Assembly (NCBI GenBank): GCA_006227965.1
Contig: SBFL01000346.1
Coordinates: 1-5,386 of the forward strand
Source of the DNA: Bacteroidota bacterium
GTDB taxonomy: Bacteria; Bacteroidota; Bacteroidia; Flavobacteriales; Flavobacteriaceae
DNA length: 5,386 nt
Direction: 5' to 3'
Shown in pieces: positions 1 to 5,348 of the stretch. Numbering within the stretch: the stretch's first letter is position 1; every line of letters begins with the position of its first letter. Below the pieces are notes generated by a model. The model was not told where the DNA came from and made no database searches. It was given only the letters and a program-made list of their open reading frames with translations. Position numbers and translations under genes: made by a program.

Positions 1-601
1 CACCCGTCCCGCAGGAGTAGGTCTCAGCCTCCACGCCCCTTTCATAGGTCCTCACTTCAAACCTGTTGTCCCCAGCGGGGTGCACGAAGTTGATGTTGCT
101 TCCTCCAGAACCGTAGAGCCCGTAACGCAGCCTGGCCCCTTCCCGGGGTACATCCAGCTCCTCCCAGGGTTCCCACAACTGGACGTGGTGGGGGGATCCG
201 GTATCGAGCCAGAGATATTTGCGGGTATCGTGAATTTCGGTGACATCCTTCATCTTGAGGGCGATCTTTCCATCCCTTATGTGGGCCTCGTGCGGGCCGT
301 CAATTGCGGTAAAATTGCAGGAATCTTCAATCAGTCCAAGGTATTTCGCGAAAGCGACTATACAACGCCCCCCGTTCCCGCACATGCTTCCTTCCCGTCC
401 GTCGGAATTGTAATAGACCATCCTGAAATCTGTCGATTTGTCAGTTTCCAGCAGGATAAGGCCGTCAGCCCCGATCCCAAAACGTCTGTGACAAAGCTGT
501 GCAACGGTTTTGGTATCTTTTTTGGGGAACAGATTGCTGCGGTTGTCCACCAGGATGAAATCGTTTCCGGTGGCCTGATATTTGAAAAACGAGCGTCCCA
601 T
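1..601 (-). CDS. dapF: Diaminopimelate epimerase, 3' end cut off by the window edge
   Basis: Cytoplasmic, cofactor-independent epimerase that converts LL-diaminopimelate to meso-diaminopimelate, the precursor of lysine and of the peptidoglycan cross-linking residue. Translating the minus strand from the ATG at 601-599 gives 200 uninterrupted codons down to base 2. The protein opens MGRSFFKYQATGNDFILVDN, which is the classic DapF start with the ATGNDF motif. The first catalytic Cys is C74 in MCGNGGRC (residues 73-80). The second is C197 in SCGTG, the last visible residues. GSGGSNINFVH lies at about 164-174. Full-length DapF is usually about 260-280 residues, so roughly a quarter is missing and nothing suggests a defect. 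A shorter overlapping frame starts at 609 but encodes nothing DapF-like. The gene is divergent from the htrA-type gene. No Shine-Dalgarno is visible and a -7 box ends only five bases before the ATG. Identification is very secure. Confidence 0.97.
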   Translation of the reverse strand, partial: MGRSFFKYQATGNDFILVDNRSNLFPKKDTKTVAQLCHRRFGIGADGLILLETDKSTDFRMVYYNSDGREGSMCGNGGRCIVAFAKYLGLIEDSCNFTAIDGPHEAHIRDGKIALKMKDVTEIHDTRKYLWLDTGSPHHVQLWEPWEELDVPREGARLRYGLYGSGGSNINFVHPAGDNRFEVRTYERGVEAETYSCGTG

Positions 602-606
602 CGCCC

Positions 607-614
607 CAAAGATA
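607..614 (-). promoter_or_regulatory. Bacteroidota-type -7 box for dapF
   Basis: On the minus strand this reads TATCTTTG, a perfect match to the Bacteroidota primary-sigma -7 consensus TAnnTTTG. It ends five bases upstream of the dapF ATG. No TTG -33 element is seen at the usual 17-21 base spacing; that position is occupied by the inverted repeat at 614-648. If the box is used, transcription would start at or within a few bases of the start codon, giving a leaderless or nearly leaderless mRNA. The match is seen directly; its use is inferred. Confidence 0.55.
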
Positions 615-648
615 CATTTTAATCGGGCTTACGCTCCCGTTAAAATGT
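614..648. repeat. 35-bp imperfect inverted repeat between dapF and htrA
   Basis: The left arm ACATTTTAATCGGG (614-627) and right arm CCCGTTAAAATGT (636-648) are reverse complements over 13 base pairs, apart from one extra T at 623. The loop is CTTACGCT. No T-run follows on either side, and the element lies between divergent genes, so a terminator is unlikely. It abuts the dapF -7 box and fills the place where a -33 element would lie. That fits an operator, or a stem-loop in the leader of a transcript starting further upstream. Which regulator would bind is unknown. Confidence 0.6.
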
Positions 649-682
649 CGTTAAACGAAAATACGATGGCAAAAAAACCTGT

Positions 683-690
683 TACTTTTA
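683..690 (+). promoter_or_regulatory. Weak candidate -7 box for the htrA-type gene
   Basis: TACTTTTA matches TAnnTTTG at all but the last fixed base and lies 22 bases before the htrA ATG, a sensible distance. No clear TTG -33 element is found at normal spacing. Two copies of CGTTAAA (638-644 and 649-655) lie upstream. This is the best candidate in a short intergenic region, but weak. Confidence 0.3.
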
Positions 691-712
691 AAGAACCAAA
701 TTAAGTACGCTT

Positions 713-2092
713 ATGAAACGAATGGGAGGATTATTTCTAGTCGCTTTGCTGGCCGGATCTTTGACGTTAGGCGCCTATAAACTCTTCTTTGAGGATACGC
801 ATTACGGGGCTGCGCTGCAGCAGGAATCCATGCCGGTTTTCCAGACCAGCAACCCCGGGGCGAACTCCGCCGGGATCGATGAGGCTGATTTTACCCTTGC
901 CGCGGAGAAGACGGTCAATGCGGTGGTGCATGTCAAAAACATCACTATTAACAGGAGCCCCAGCAACATATTCGAATTCATCTACGGATATGGGGAACAG
1001 GGACGTCCACAGGTGGGTACCGGTTCCGGGGTGATCATTTCCCCGGATGGCTATATCGTTACCAACAACCATGTAATTGCAAAGGCAAACCAACTCATGG
1101 TCACCCTGAATGACAATAAGACCTACGAGGCTACGGTAGTAGGAACTGACCCGAATACCGATATTGCCCTGCTGAAGGTAGAAACCGAAGCGCCCCTGCC
1201 CTATCTGGCTTTCGGAGATTCTGACTATGTAAAGGTGGGCGAATGGGTACTGGCCGTCGGAAACCCGTTCAACCTGACTTCCACCGTTACGGCCGGCATT
1301 GTAAGTGCCAAAGCGCGGAACCTGGGGAGAAACCAGTCCTTTATTCAGACAGATGCCGCTGTAAACCCCGGGAACAGTGGCGGGGCCCTGGTCAATACCA
1401 ATGGGGAACTCATCGGGATCAATACGGCCATTACCTCCCAGACCGGTTCCTACATTGGGTATTCCTTTGCCGTACCCAGCAATATAGCCCGTAAAGTAGT
1501 ACAGGACCTCCTCGAATACGGTGACGTTATAAAAGGGGTGTTGGGGGTGAGTTCCATTCCTCCGGAATACGCTGCTGAATATGGGGTAGAGCAGGTAGAT
1601 GGGGTCTTCGTGGCCCAGGTCGAAGAGGATTCGGGAGCCGAAGATGCCGGTTTGCAGAAGGGAGATGTAATCAAGCAGATCGACGGGATCCGGATCCGCA
1701 AATTCTCCGATCTGACCGGGTATATTGCCTCCAAGAGCCCGGGAGATGTGGTGGAGGTCCGTCTGGAAAGGGACGGGGAGCCCCGTGTGATCCCTGTGGA
1801 AGTCCGTGAACGCCAAACCCTCCAGATTCCCGTACTCGGGTTCATCGTAAAGAACCTGTCCGAAGAAGACCAGGCCAAATACAACACAAGCCGGGGGGTC
1901 AAGATCGTGGAAGTTCCTGAAAATTCCCGTAAATACAAATTAGTCGGAAAGGTGATCCTCGCAGTGGACGGCCAGCAGATAAGGGATATCAAGGATGCCC
2001 GTAAATATTTCAGTTCCATCTCGCGGTATGGACAAACCAGTATTACCCTTCTGGATGAAAAGGGGGAAAAAGAGCGGGTAATTTTCCAGTAA
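713..2092 (+). CDS. htrA: HtrA/Deg-family periplasmic serine protease with two PDZ domains
   Basis: Envelope quality-control protease that degrades or refolds misfolded exported proteins. The 459-residue protein starts with a short basic stretch and a hydrophobic segment (about 5-21). There is no lipobox Cys and no clear cleavage site, so it may be a membrane anchor. The trypsin-like domain (about 60-265) has the full triad: H120 in TNNHV, D150 in NTDIALLK, and S222 in GNSGGAL. The loop between about 80 and 100 is short, unlike the long LA loop of E. coli DegP, so in this respect it is closer to DegQ. PDZ1 (about 276-365) has the peptide-binding loop VLGVS and AGLQKGDVI. PDZ2 (about 372-459) is divergent, with VGKVILAVDG where AGL-x-x-GDVI would be expected. 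The ATG at 713 fits the signal sequence. The gene is followed by a clear terminator, so it is probably monocistronic. The family is certain; the DegP versus DegQ label is not. Confidence 0.96.
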   Translation: MKRMGGLFLVALLAGSLTLGAYKLFFEDTHYGAALQQESMPVFQTSNPGANSAGIDEADFTLAAEKTVNAVVHVKNITINRSPSNIFEFIYGYGEQGRPQVGTGSGVIISPDGYIVTNNHVIAKANQLMVTLNDNKTYEATVVGTDPNTDIALLKVETEAPLPYLAFGDSDYVKVGEWVLAVGNPFNLTSTVTAGIVSAKARNLGRNQSFIQTDAAVNPGNSGGALVNTNGELIGINTAITSQTGSYIGYSFAVPSNIARKVVQDLLEYGDVIKGVLGVSSIPPEYAAEYGVEQVDGVFVAQVEEDSGAEDAGLQKGDVIKQIDGIRIRKFSDLTGYIASKSPGDVVEVRLERDGEPRVIPVEVRERQTLQIPVLGFIVKNLSEEDQAKYNTSRGVKIVEVPENSRKYKLVGKVILAVDGQQIRDIKDARKYFSSISRYGQTSITLLDEKGEKERVIFQ

Positions 2093-2114
2093 ACCCGTCC
2101 TGCGAAGCGAAACT

Positions 2115-2143
2115 AAATCCCGCTCACTCCGGCGGGATTTTTT
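2115..2143 (+). terminator. Rho-independent terminator after htrA
   Basis: A perfect 9-bp stem, AAATCCCGC (2115-2123) with GCGGGATTT (2132-2140), encloses an 8-base loop. The T-run extends to 2143. It starts 23 bases after the htrA stop codon and separates it from gap. Confidence 0.9.
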
Positions 2144-2181
2144 ATTACACTAATTTTTATGGCGAAAAGGCTTGAAGTTTA

Positions 2182-2189
2182 TAGTTTTG
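2182..2189 (+). promoter_or_regulatory. Bacteroidota-type -7 box for gap
   Basis: TAGTTTTG matches TAnnTTTG exactly and lies 22 bases upstream of the gap start codon, just past the htrA terminator. No good TTG element is seen 17-21 bases further upstream. The predicted leader is short and A-rich (AAAATTAAAACAACC) with no Shine-Dalgarno, as is normal in this phylum. Confidence 0.6.
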
Positions 2190-2211
2190 CGGAAAATTAA
2201 AACAACCACCA

Positions 2212-3663
2212 ATGAGCCGTACGAGCACCTACGAAAAGGAACTGGCCTTTCAGGCCGATCGGAGGAAAGCAACAACCGAATTTATCAAGATCATCAGCGA
2301 CCTCTGGTACGACAAGGCCATTGAGGTCGTTTTGTTCAGGAACCAGATCCTGGACCGGAATGTGAGCGATATCATTAACCTTCACGAATACGCCGGTCAG
2401 TTCGTTCAAAAACCCATTTCCATTTTTGATTCTGTGGAATTGCTGCGTGCGATCAATGACATAAAACTGCCTCCCTCAAAACTGGATATCGGCAAACTTA
2501 CTTTTGAATACCATTCTGACGACCAAAATAATCATCACAATGTAAAGGCCTTCATCCTCGATAAGCTCAAGGATGCCCAGTCCTATCCGGAAATCGAGCC
2601 CAAAGATGTAATCCTCTATGGTTTCGGACGAATCGGGCGGCTGTTGGCCAGAGAACTTATGGCAAAAACCGGGAAGGGCAACCAGCTCCGTCTGCGGGCT
2701 ATTGTCACCCGGGGCAAGCTCACTCCCGAAATCCTTGAGAAAAGGGCGGCCCTGCTGCGTACGGATTCGGTACACGGACAATTCAGTGGCACCGTGGAGG
2801 CAGACCCGGATGAAAATGTTCTGGTAATCAACGGTACCAGTGTACATATGATCGAGGCAGGAAATCCGGAAGAGATCGATTATACGGAATACGGCATATC
2901 GGACGCCCTGGTGATCGACAACACGGGTGCCTTCAGGGATGAAGCCTCCCTGGGAAGGCACCTGAAGGCCAGGGGAGTCGCAAAGGTATTGCTGACCGCC
3001 CCGGGCAAGGACATGCCCAACATTGTACATGGGGTAAACCACCGGGAATTCAACCCGGACAAGGTGGCCATCTACTCCGCGGCTTCCTGCACTACCAATG
3101 CCATAACCCCGCTCCTTAAGGTAGTGGAGGATTCCCTGGGGATAAAGAAAGGTCATATCGAAACGATCCACGCCTATACCAATGACCAGAACCTGGTTGA
3201 CAACATTCACCCAAAATACCGGAGGGGCCGGGCCGCCGCCCTCAATATGGTGATCACGGAAACAGGTGCCGGCAAGGCCGTAGCCAAGGCGCTGCCTGCA
3301 CTGCAGGGAAAACTTACTTCTAATGCAATCCGGGTTCCCGTTCCTAACGGCTCCCTGGCCATCCTCAATTTGGAAATCAAGAACAAAACCTCCCCTGAAG
3401 GCATCAACACGATCGTTAAAAAGTATGCCCTGGAAGGAGATCTCGTTGAGCAGATCAAGTACTCCCTGAGCAACGAGCTCGTCTCGTCAGATATCATAGG
3501 GACCTCTGCCCCTGCGATTTACGACAGCAGGGCTACCATTGTGTCCCCGGACGGAAAGAGCATCTTGCTGTATGTATGGTATGACAACGAATACGGATAT
3601 GCACATCAGGTGATCCGCCTTTCCAAGTACATTGCCAAGGTCAGGCGTTTTACGTATTATTAA
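2212..3663 (+). CDS. gap: Glyceraldehyde-3-phosphate dehydrogenase, long form with N-terminal extension
   Basis: Interconverts glyceraldehyde 3-phosphate and 1,3-bisphosphoglycerate with a nicotinamide cofactor, in glycolysis or gluconeogenesis. At 483 residues it is about 150 longer than classical GAPDH (about 330-340). The extra is an N-terminal region (about 1-130), apparently soluble and mostly helical, with no recognised domain. The core follows: YGFGRIGR (136-143, dinucleotide fold), DSVHGQF (185-191), ASCTTN with catalytic C293, IHAYTNDQ with H320, TGAGKAVAKALP (351-362), IRVPVPN with R374, and WYDNEYGY (456-463). HAYTNDQ resembles the gluconeogenic B. subtilis GapB. The conserved Asp that selects NAD in E. 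coli GapA (AIND) is replaced by AIVTRGK (163-169), which suggests NADP(H) use. The gene lies alone between a terminator and promoter upstream and a terminator downstream. Long-form GAPDHs are known in Bacteroidota. The enzyme family is certain; cofactor and direction are inferred. Confidence 0.96.
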   Translation: MSRTSTYEKELAFQADRRKATTEFIKIISDLWYDKAIEVVLFRNQILDRNVSDIINLHEYAGQFVQKPISIFDSVELLRAINDIKLPPSKLDIGKLTFEYHSDDQNNHHNVKAFILDKLKDAQSYPEIEPKDVILYGFGRIGRLLARELMAKTGKGNQLRLRAIVTRGKLTPEILEKRAALLRTDSVHGQFSGTVEADPDENVLVINGTSVHMIEAGNPEEIDYTEYGISDALVIDNTGAFRDEASLGRHLKARGVAKVLLTAPGKDMPNIVHGVNHREFNPDKVAIYSAASCTTNAITPLLKVVEDSLGIKKGHIETIHAYTNDQNLVDNIHPKYRRGRAAALNMVITETGAGKAVAKALPALQGKLTSNAIRVPVPNGSLAILNLEIKNKTSPEGINTIVKKYALEGDLVEQIKYSLSNELVSSDIIGTSAPAIYDSRATIVSPDGKSILLYVWYDNEYGYAHQVIRLSKYIAKVRRFTYY

Positions 3664-3667
3664 AGGC

Positions 3668-3696
3668 TTGGGCAATGGGCCATTTTCCAATTTTTT
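3668..3696 (+). terminator. Probable rho-independent terminator after gap
   Basis: TTGG (3668-3671) pairs with CCAA (3687-3690), and AATG (3674-3677) pairs with CATT (3681-3684) around a GGC loop. A two-base internal mismatch separates the two helices. A run of six T follows directly (3691-3696). It starts four bases after the gap stop codon. The stem is imperfect but the position and T-run are good. Confidence 0.7.
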
Positions 3697-3750
3697 CCGT
3701 ATATGTGAAAGGGATTGACTTTGATTTTTTACCATTCCATAATATTGAAG

Positions 3751-3758
3751 TACTTTAG
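3751..3758 (+). promoter_or_regulatory. Weak candidate -7 box for the coiled-coil protein gene
   Basis: TACTTTAG differs from TAnnTTTG at one fixed position and lies 39 bases before the ATG at 3798. The AT-rich stretch 3697-3797 sits between the gap terminator and this gene, so a promoter is expected here. No well-spaced TTG is seen; the nearest, in CTTTGA at about 3719-3724, is too far upstream. Confidence 0.35.
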
Positions 3759-3797
3759 TCGCTCCTTAAATCATTATTTACCAAAGAACAATCTGAC

Positions 3798-4415
3798 ATG
3801 AGGCTACTGAAACACGTCATTCTGAGCCTGGCCTTTTTTGCCGTGGGCTTTGCCTGGTCCCAGGAAGAGGAACAGGAACCCTCCCTTGATGGGGGAACCA
3901 TTGAAAGCCAGTTTGATTTTCTCTACCGCAAGTCCGGGAACTACAATGCAGAAGGCAGGAGATACGAGGTGGTGCGGAAAATCCAGCTGGACAAATTGCG
4001 GGATAACATTCTCGATAGCCTGAGCGCATCCCGGTCCAAGTTCGAGGAACTTAATGCGATCATCGCCAGACATGAAGGCACCATCGAAGACCTGAATGCC
4101 AAACTGGAAACCACCACGAGCCAACTCGCTGAGGTAACGGAGGAAAAGGACAGCATGTCCTTTTTTGGGGCACAGGTTTCGAAGACTACCTATAACCTGA
4201 TCCTGTGGACGATCATTATCGTTTTGATGCTATTCCTGCTGTTGTTTGTATACAAATACCGCCGGAGCAATGTCCTTACTCAGGAAGCCAAGGTAAAACT
4301 GGGCGACCTTGAAGCGGAATACGAGGAACACAGAAGGAGGGCGCTCGAACGGGAGCAGCGCATCAGCCGGCAGTTGCAGGACGAGATCAACAAACACAAA
4401 AAGGGAAAGCAATAG
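3798..4415 (+). CDS. Uncharacterised membrane-anchored coiled-coil protein
   Basis: I recognise no functional domain. The 205-residue protein begins with a Sec signal peptide (about 1-21, MRLLKHVILSLAFFAVGFAW) ending in A-W-S before Q22, a typical Bacteroidota cleavage pattern. After an acidic EEEQE stretch, residues 55-120 form a probable periplasmic coiled coil (KIQLDKLRDNILDSL...). A transmembrane helix spans about 133-152 (LILWTIIIVLMLFLLLFVY). It is followed by basic KYRRS, placing the C-terminus in the cytoplasm. Residues 160-205 are a second, highly charged coiled coil rich in E, R and K. The predicted topology is therefore an outside coiled coil, one membrane pass and an inside coiled coil. 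It has none of the SAM-binding or knot motifs of a methyltransferase, so any tRNA methyltransferase name carried over from the neighbouring trmD would be wrong. It could be a scaffold or signal-coupling protein; this is not established. Confidence 0.85.
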   Translation: MRLLKHVILSLAFFAVGFAWSQEEEQEPSLDGGTIESQFDFLYRKSGNYNAEGRRYEVVRKIQLDKLRDNILDSLSASRSKFEELNAIIARHEGTIEDLNAKLETTTSQLAEVTEEKDSMSFFGAQVSKTTYNLILWTIIIVLMLFLLLFVYKYRRSNVLTQEAKVKLGDLEAEYEEHRRRALEREQRISRQLQDEINKHKKGKQ

Positions 4416-4423
4416 GACGTGGG

Positions 4424-4439
4424 AGCCCCGTATCGGGCT
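4424..4439 (+). other. Small GC-rich hairpin after the coiled-coil gene
   Basis: AGCCC (4424-4428) and GGGCT (4435-4439) form a 5-bp stem around a six-base loop, eight bases after the stop codon at 4413-4415. The following sequence, GCCTGCTGACCTTTTAG, has only a delayed T4 run. It could be a weak terminator or simply a structured 3' end. Confidence 0.3.
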
Positions 4440-4463
4440 GCCTGCTGACCTTTTAGTCCTGTC

Positions 4464-4491
4464 CCGGCGTCAGGCCCTTTGAGGATGCCGG
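4464..4491. repeat. Inverted repeat overlapping the trmD promoter
   Basis: CCGGCGTC (4464-4471) and GATGCCGG (4484-4491) pair over 8 bp with one G-T wobble, enclosing 12 bases. The loop contains the proposed -33 element TTTG (4478-4481). It may be an operator, a weak 3' hairpin for the upstream gene, or chance in GC-rich DNA. Confidence 0.35.
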
Positions 4492-4506
4492 AATTCTCTA
4501 TTTTTG
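4478..4506 (+). promoter_or_regulatory. Bacteroidota-type promoter for trmD
   Basis: TTTG (4478-4481) lies 17 bases before TATTTTTG (4499-4506), a perfect TAnnTTTG box. Initiation would fall near 4511, giving a leader of about 35 bases to the ATG at 4546. A TTG codon at 4504, in frame with trmD, lies inside the -7 box and so cannot be the start on this transcript. Both this promoter and that of rplS read TATTTTTGCAC. Confidence 0.7.
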
Positions 4507-4545
4507 CACCATACGGGCATACGGGCCCGTCGAAAGCACTGTGCC

Positions 4546-5244
4546 ATGCGCATTGATATCATCACAGTACTTCCTGATCTCCTTCAAAGCCCTTTTGGAG
4601 CCTCTATCCTGAAACGGGCTATTGACAGGGGGCTGGTAGAGGTATACCTGCATAACCTCAGGGATTATGCCTCGAACAAATACAAACAGGTAGATGACTA
4701 TCAATTTGGCGGTGGGGCGGGAATGGTCCTCATGGCGGAGCCGCTGGACCGTTGCCTTCAGGAGCTTACAAAAGGCAGAAAGTACGATGAAATCATTTAC
4801 ATGACCCCTGACGGGACCCCGCTGAACCAGAGGATGGCAAACCAGCTTTCCATGCAACAGAACCTGTTGGTGATCTGTGGGCACTATAAGGGAATCGACC
4901 AGCGAATCCGGGACCTCTGGGTAACCCGTGAGATCTCCATAGGGGATTACGTCCTTTCCGGAGGAGAACTGGGGGCAGCCGTCCTGTGTGACGCTGTAAT
5001 CCGGCTGTTGCCGGGAGTTTTAAACGACGAGACCTCAGCCCTCACGGATACCTTCCAGGACAACCTTCTTGCCCCACCGGTGTACACCCGTCCGAGGGAA
5101 TTCAGGGGGCTGCAAGTTCCCGGGGTATTGCTCAGCGGTGATTCTGGCAAAATCGAGGCGTGGCGTGAAGAGCAGGCATACAAGCGCACCAGGGAGCGCA
5201 GACCCGATCTGCTGGACACCGGAGACGATCCAAAAATGGATTGA
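4546..5244 (+). CDS. trmD: tRNA (guanine-37-N1)-methyltransferase TrmD
   Basis: Cytoplasmic SPOUT-family enzyme that methylates N1 of G37, next to the anticodon, in tRNAs reading CNN codons, using S-adenosylmethionine. It prevents +1 frameshifting and is normally essential. The 232-residue protein starts [18 protein letters not shown]. Landmarks are [12 protein letters not shown] (49-60), the trefoil-knot SAM-binding segments [12 protein letters not shown] (109-120) and [11 protein letters not shown] (131-141), and VIRLLPGVL (151-159). The probable catalytic Asp is D168 in ALTDTF, with R153 corresponding to the conserved Arg. PPVYTRP (177-183) and VPGVLLSGD (191-199) complete the family pattern. 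I chose the ATG at 4546 because upstream in-frame codons are not family-like and fall in the promoter. Length is at the compact end of the family (about 230-255). It lies just upstream of rplS, as in many bacteria. Confidence 0.97.
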   Translation: MRIDIITVLPDLLQSPFGASILKRAIDRGLVEVYLHNLRDYASNKYKQVDDYQFGGGAGMVLMAEPLDRCLQELTKGRKYDEIIYMTPDGTPLNQRMANQLSMQQNLLVICGHYKGIDQRIRDLWVTREISIGDYVLSGGELGAAVLCDAVIRLLPGVLNDETSALTDTFQDNLLAPPVYTRPREFRGLQVPGVLLSGDSGKIEAWREEQAYKRTRERRPDLLDTGDDPKMD

Positions 5245-5249
5245 TTTTT
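5227..5249 (+). terminator. Possible weak terminator overlapping the trmD stop codon
   Basis: ATCCA (5228-5232) and TGGAT (5237-5241) form a short stem around AAAA, with a G-T pair possible outside it. The stop codon TGA (5242-5244) and then T5 (5245-5249) follow. The stem is AT-rich and short, so at best it would terminate partially, leaving some readthrough into rplS. Confidence 0.35.
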
Positions 5250-5250
5250 C

Positions 5251-5280
5251 TTGCCAATTGGGATTTATCGCTTATTTTTG
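5251..5280 (+). promoter_or_regulatory. Bacteroidota-type promoter for rplS
   Basis: TTG (5251-5253) is separated by 19 bases from TATTTTTG (5273-5280). Both elements match the consensus of strong Flavobacteriia promoters at good spacing. Initiation near 5285-5287 would give a leader of about 62-64 bases before rplS. This is the best promoter in the window, as expected for a ribosomal protein gene. Confidence 0.8.
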
Positions 5281-5286
5281 CACACG

Positions 5287-5348
5287 ATTTTGGATCAACC
5301 TCTGACGAGAAACGTGAATGTTGCTTCGAATAAACCTAAAGCAAAACC
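5287..5348 (+). promoter_or_regulatory. rplS leader, possible L19 autoregulatory RNA
   Basis: The predicted 5' leader carries a hairpin TTGCTT (5321-5326) with AAGCAA (5339-5344), with a 12-base loop, ending four bases before the start codon. A longer-range pairing of CACG (5283-5286) with CGTG (5313-5316) is possible only if transcription starts at or before 5283. There is no Shine-Dalgarno. Ribosomal protein leaders that bind their own product are known for L19 in several bacterial groups. Whether this one belongs to such a class cannot be settled by eye. Confidence 0.4.

Noticed and set aside
80..622. 180-codon plus-strand open frame at the left edge
   Set aside because: It is the antisense shadow of dapF, whose minus-strand translation has both catalytic Cys motifs and runs off the window edge.
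614..648. Inverted repeat as a bidirectional terminator
   Set aside because: It lies between divergent gene starts, not gene ends, and neither arm is followed by a T-run.
767..1816. 349-codon open frame antisense to the htrA gene
   Set aside because: It lies wholly inside a gene with an intact catalytic triad and PDZ domain, and its translation shows no family motif. Long antisense frames are common opposite GC-rich flavobacterial genes.
2476..3210. 244-codon open frame antisense to gap
   Set aside because: It is fully covered by the conserved GAPDH core, its product has no recognisable motif, and no promoter or start context is seen.
3715..3747. TTGACT followed by TAATAT as a sigma-70 (E. 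coli type) promoter
   Set aside because: The spacing is about 19-20 bases and the -10 match is poor. Bacteroidota primary sigma factors use TTG/TAnnTTTG instead.
4504..4545. Upstream TTG start adding 14 residues to TrmD
   Set aside because: The TTG lies within the -7 box of the trmD promoter, and the added residues are not part of TrmD proteins. The ATG at 4546 gives the standard start.
5069..5305. 78-codon frame overlapping the end of trmD and the rplS leader
   Set aside because: It is out of frame with trmD, crosses the rplS promoter, and its product has no recognisable features.
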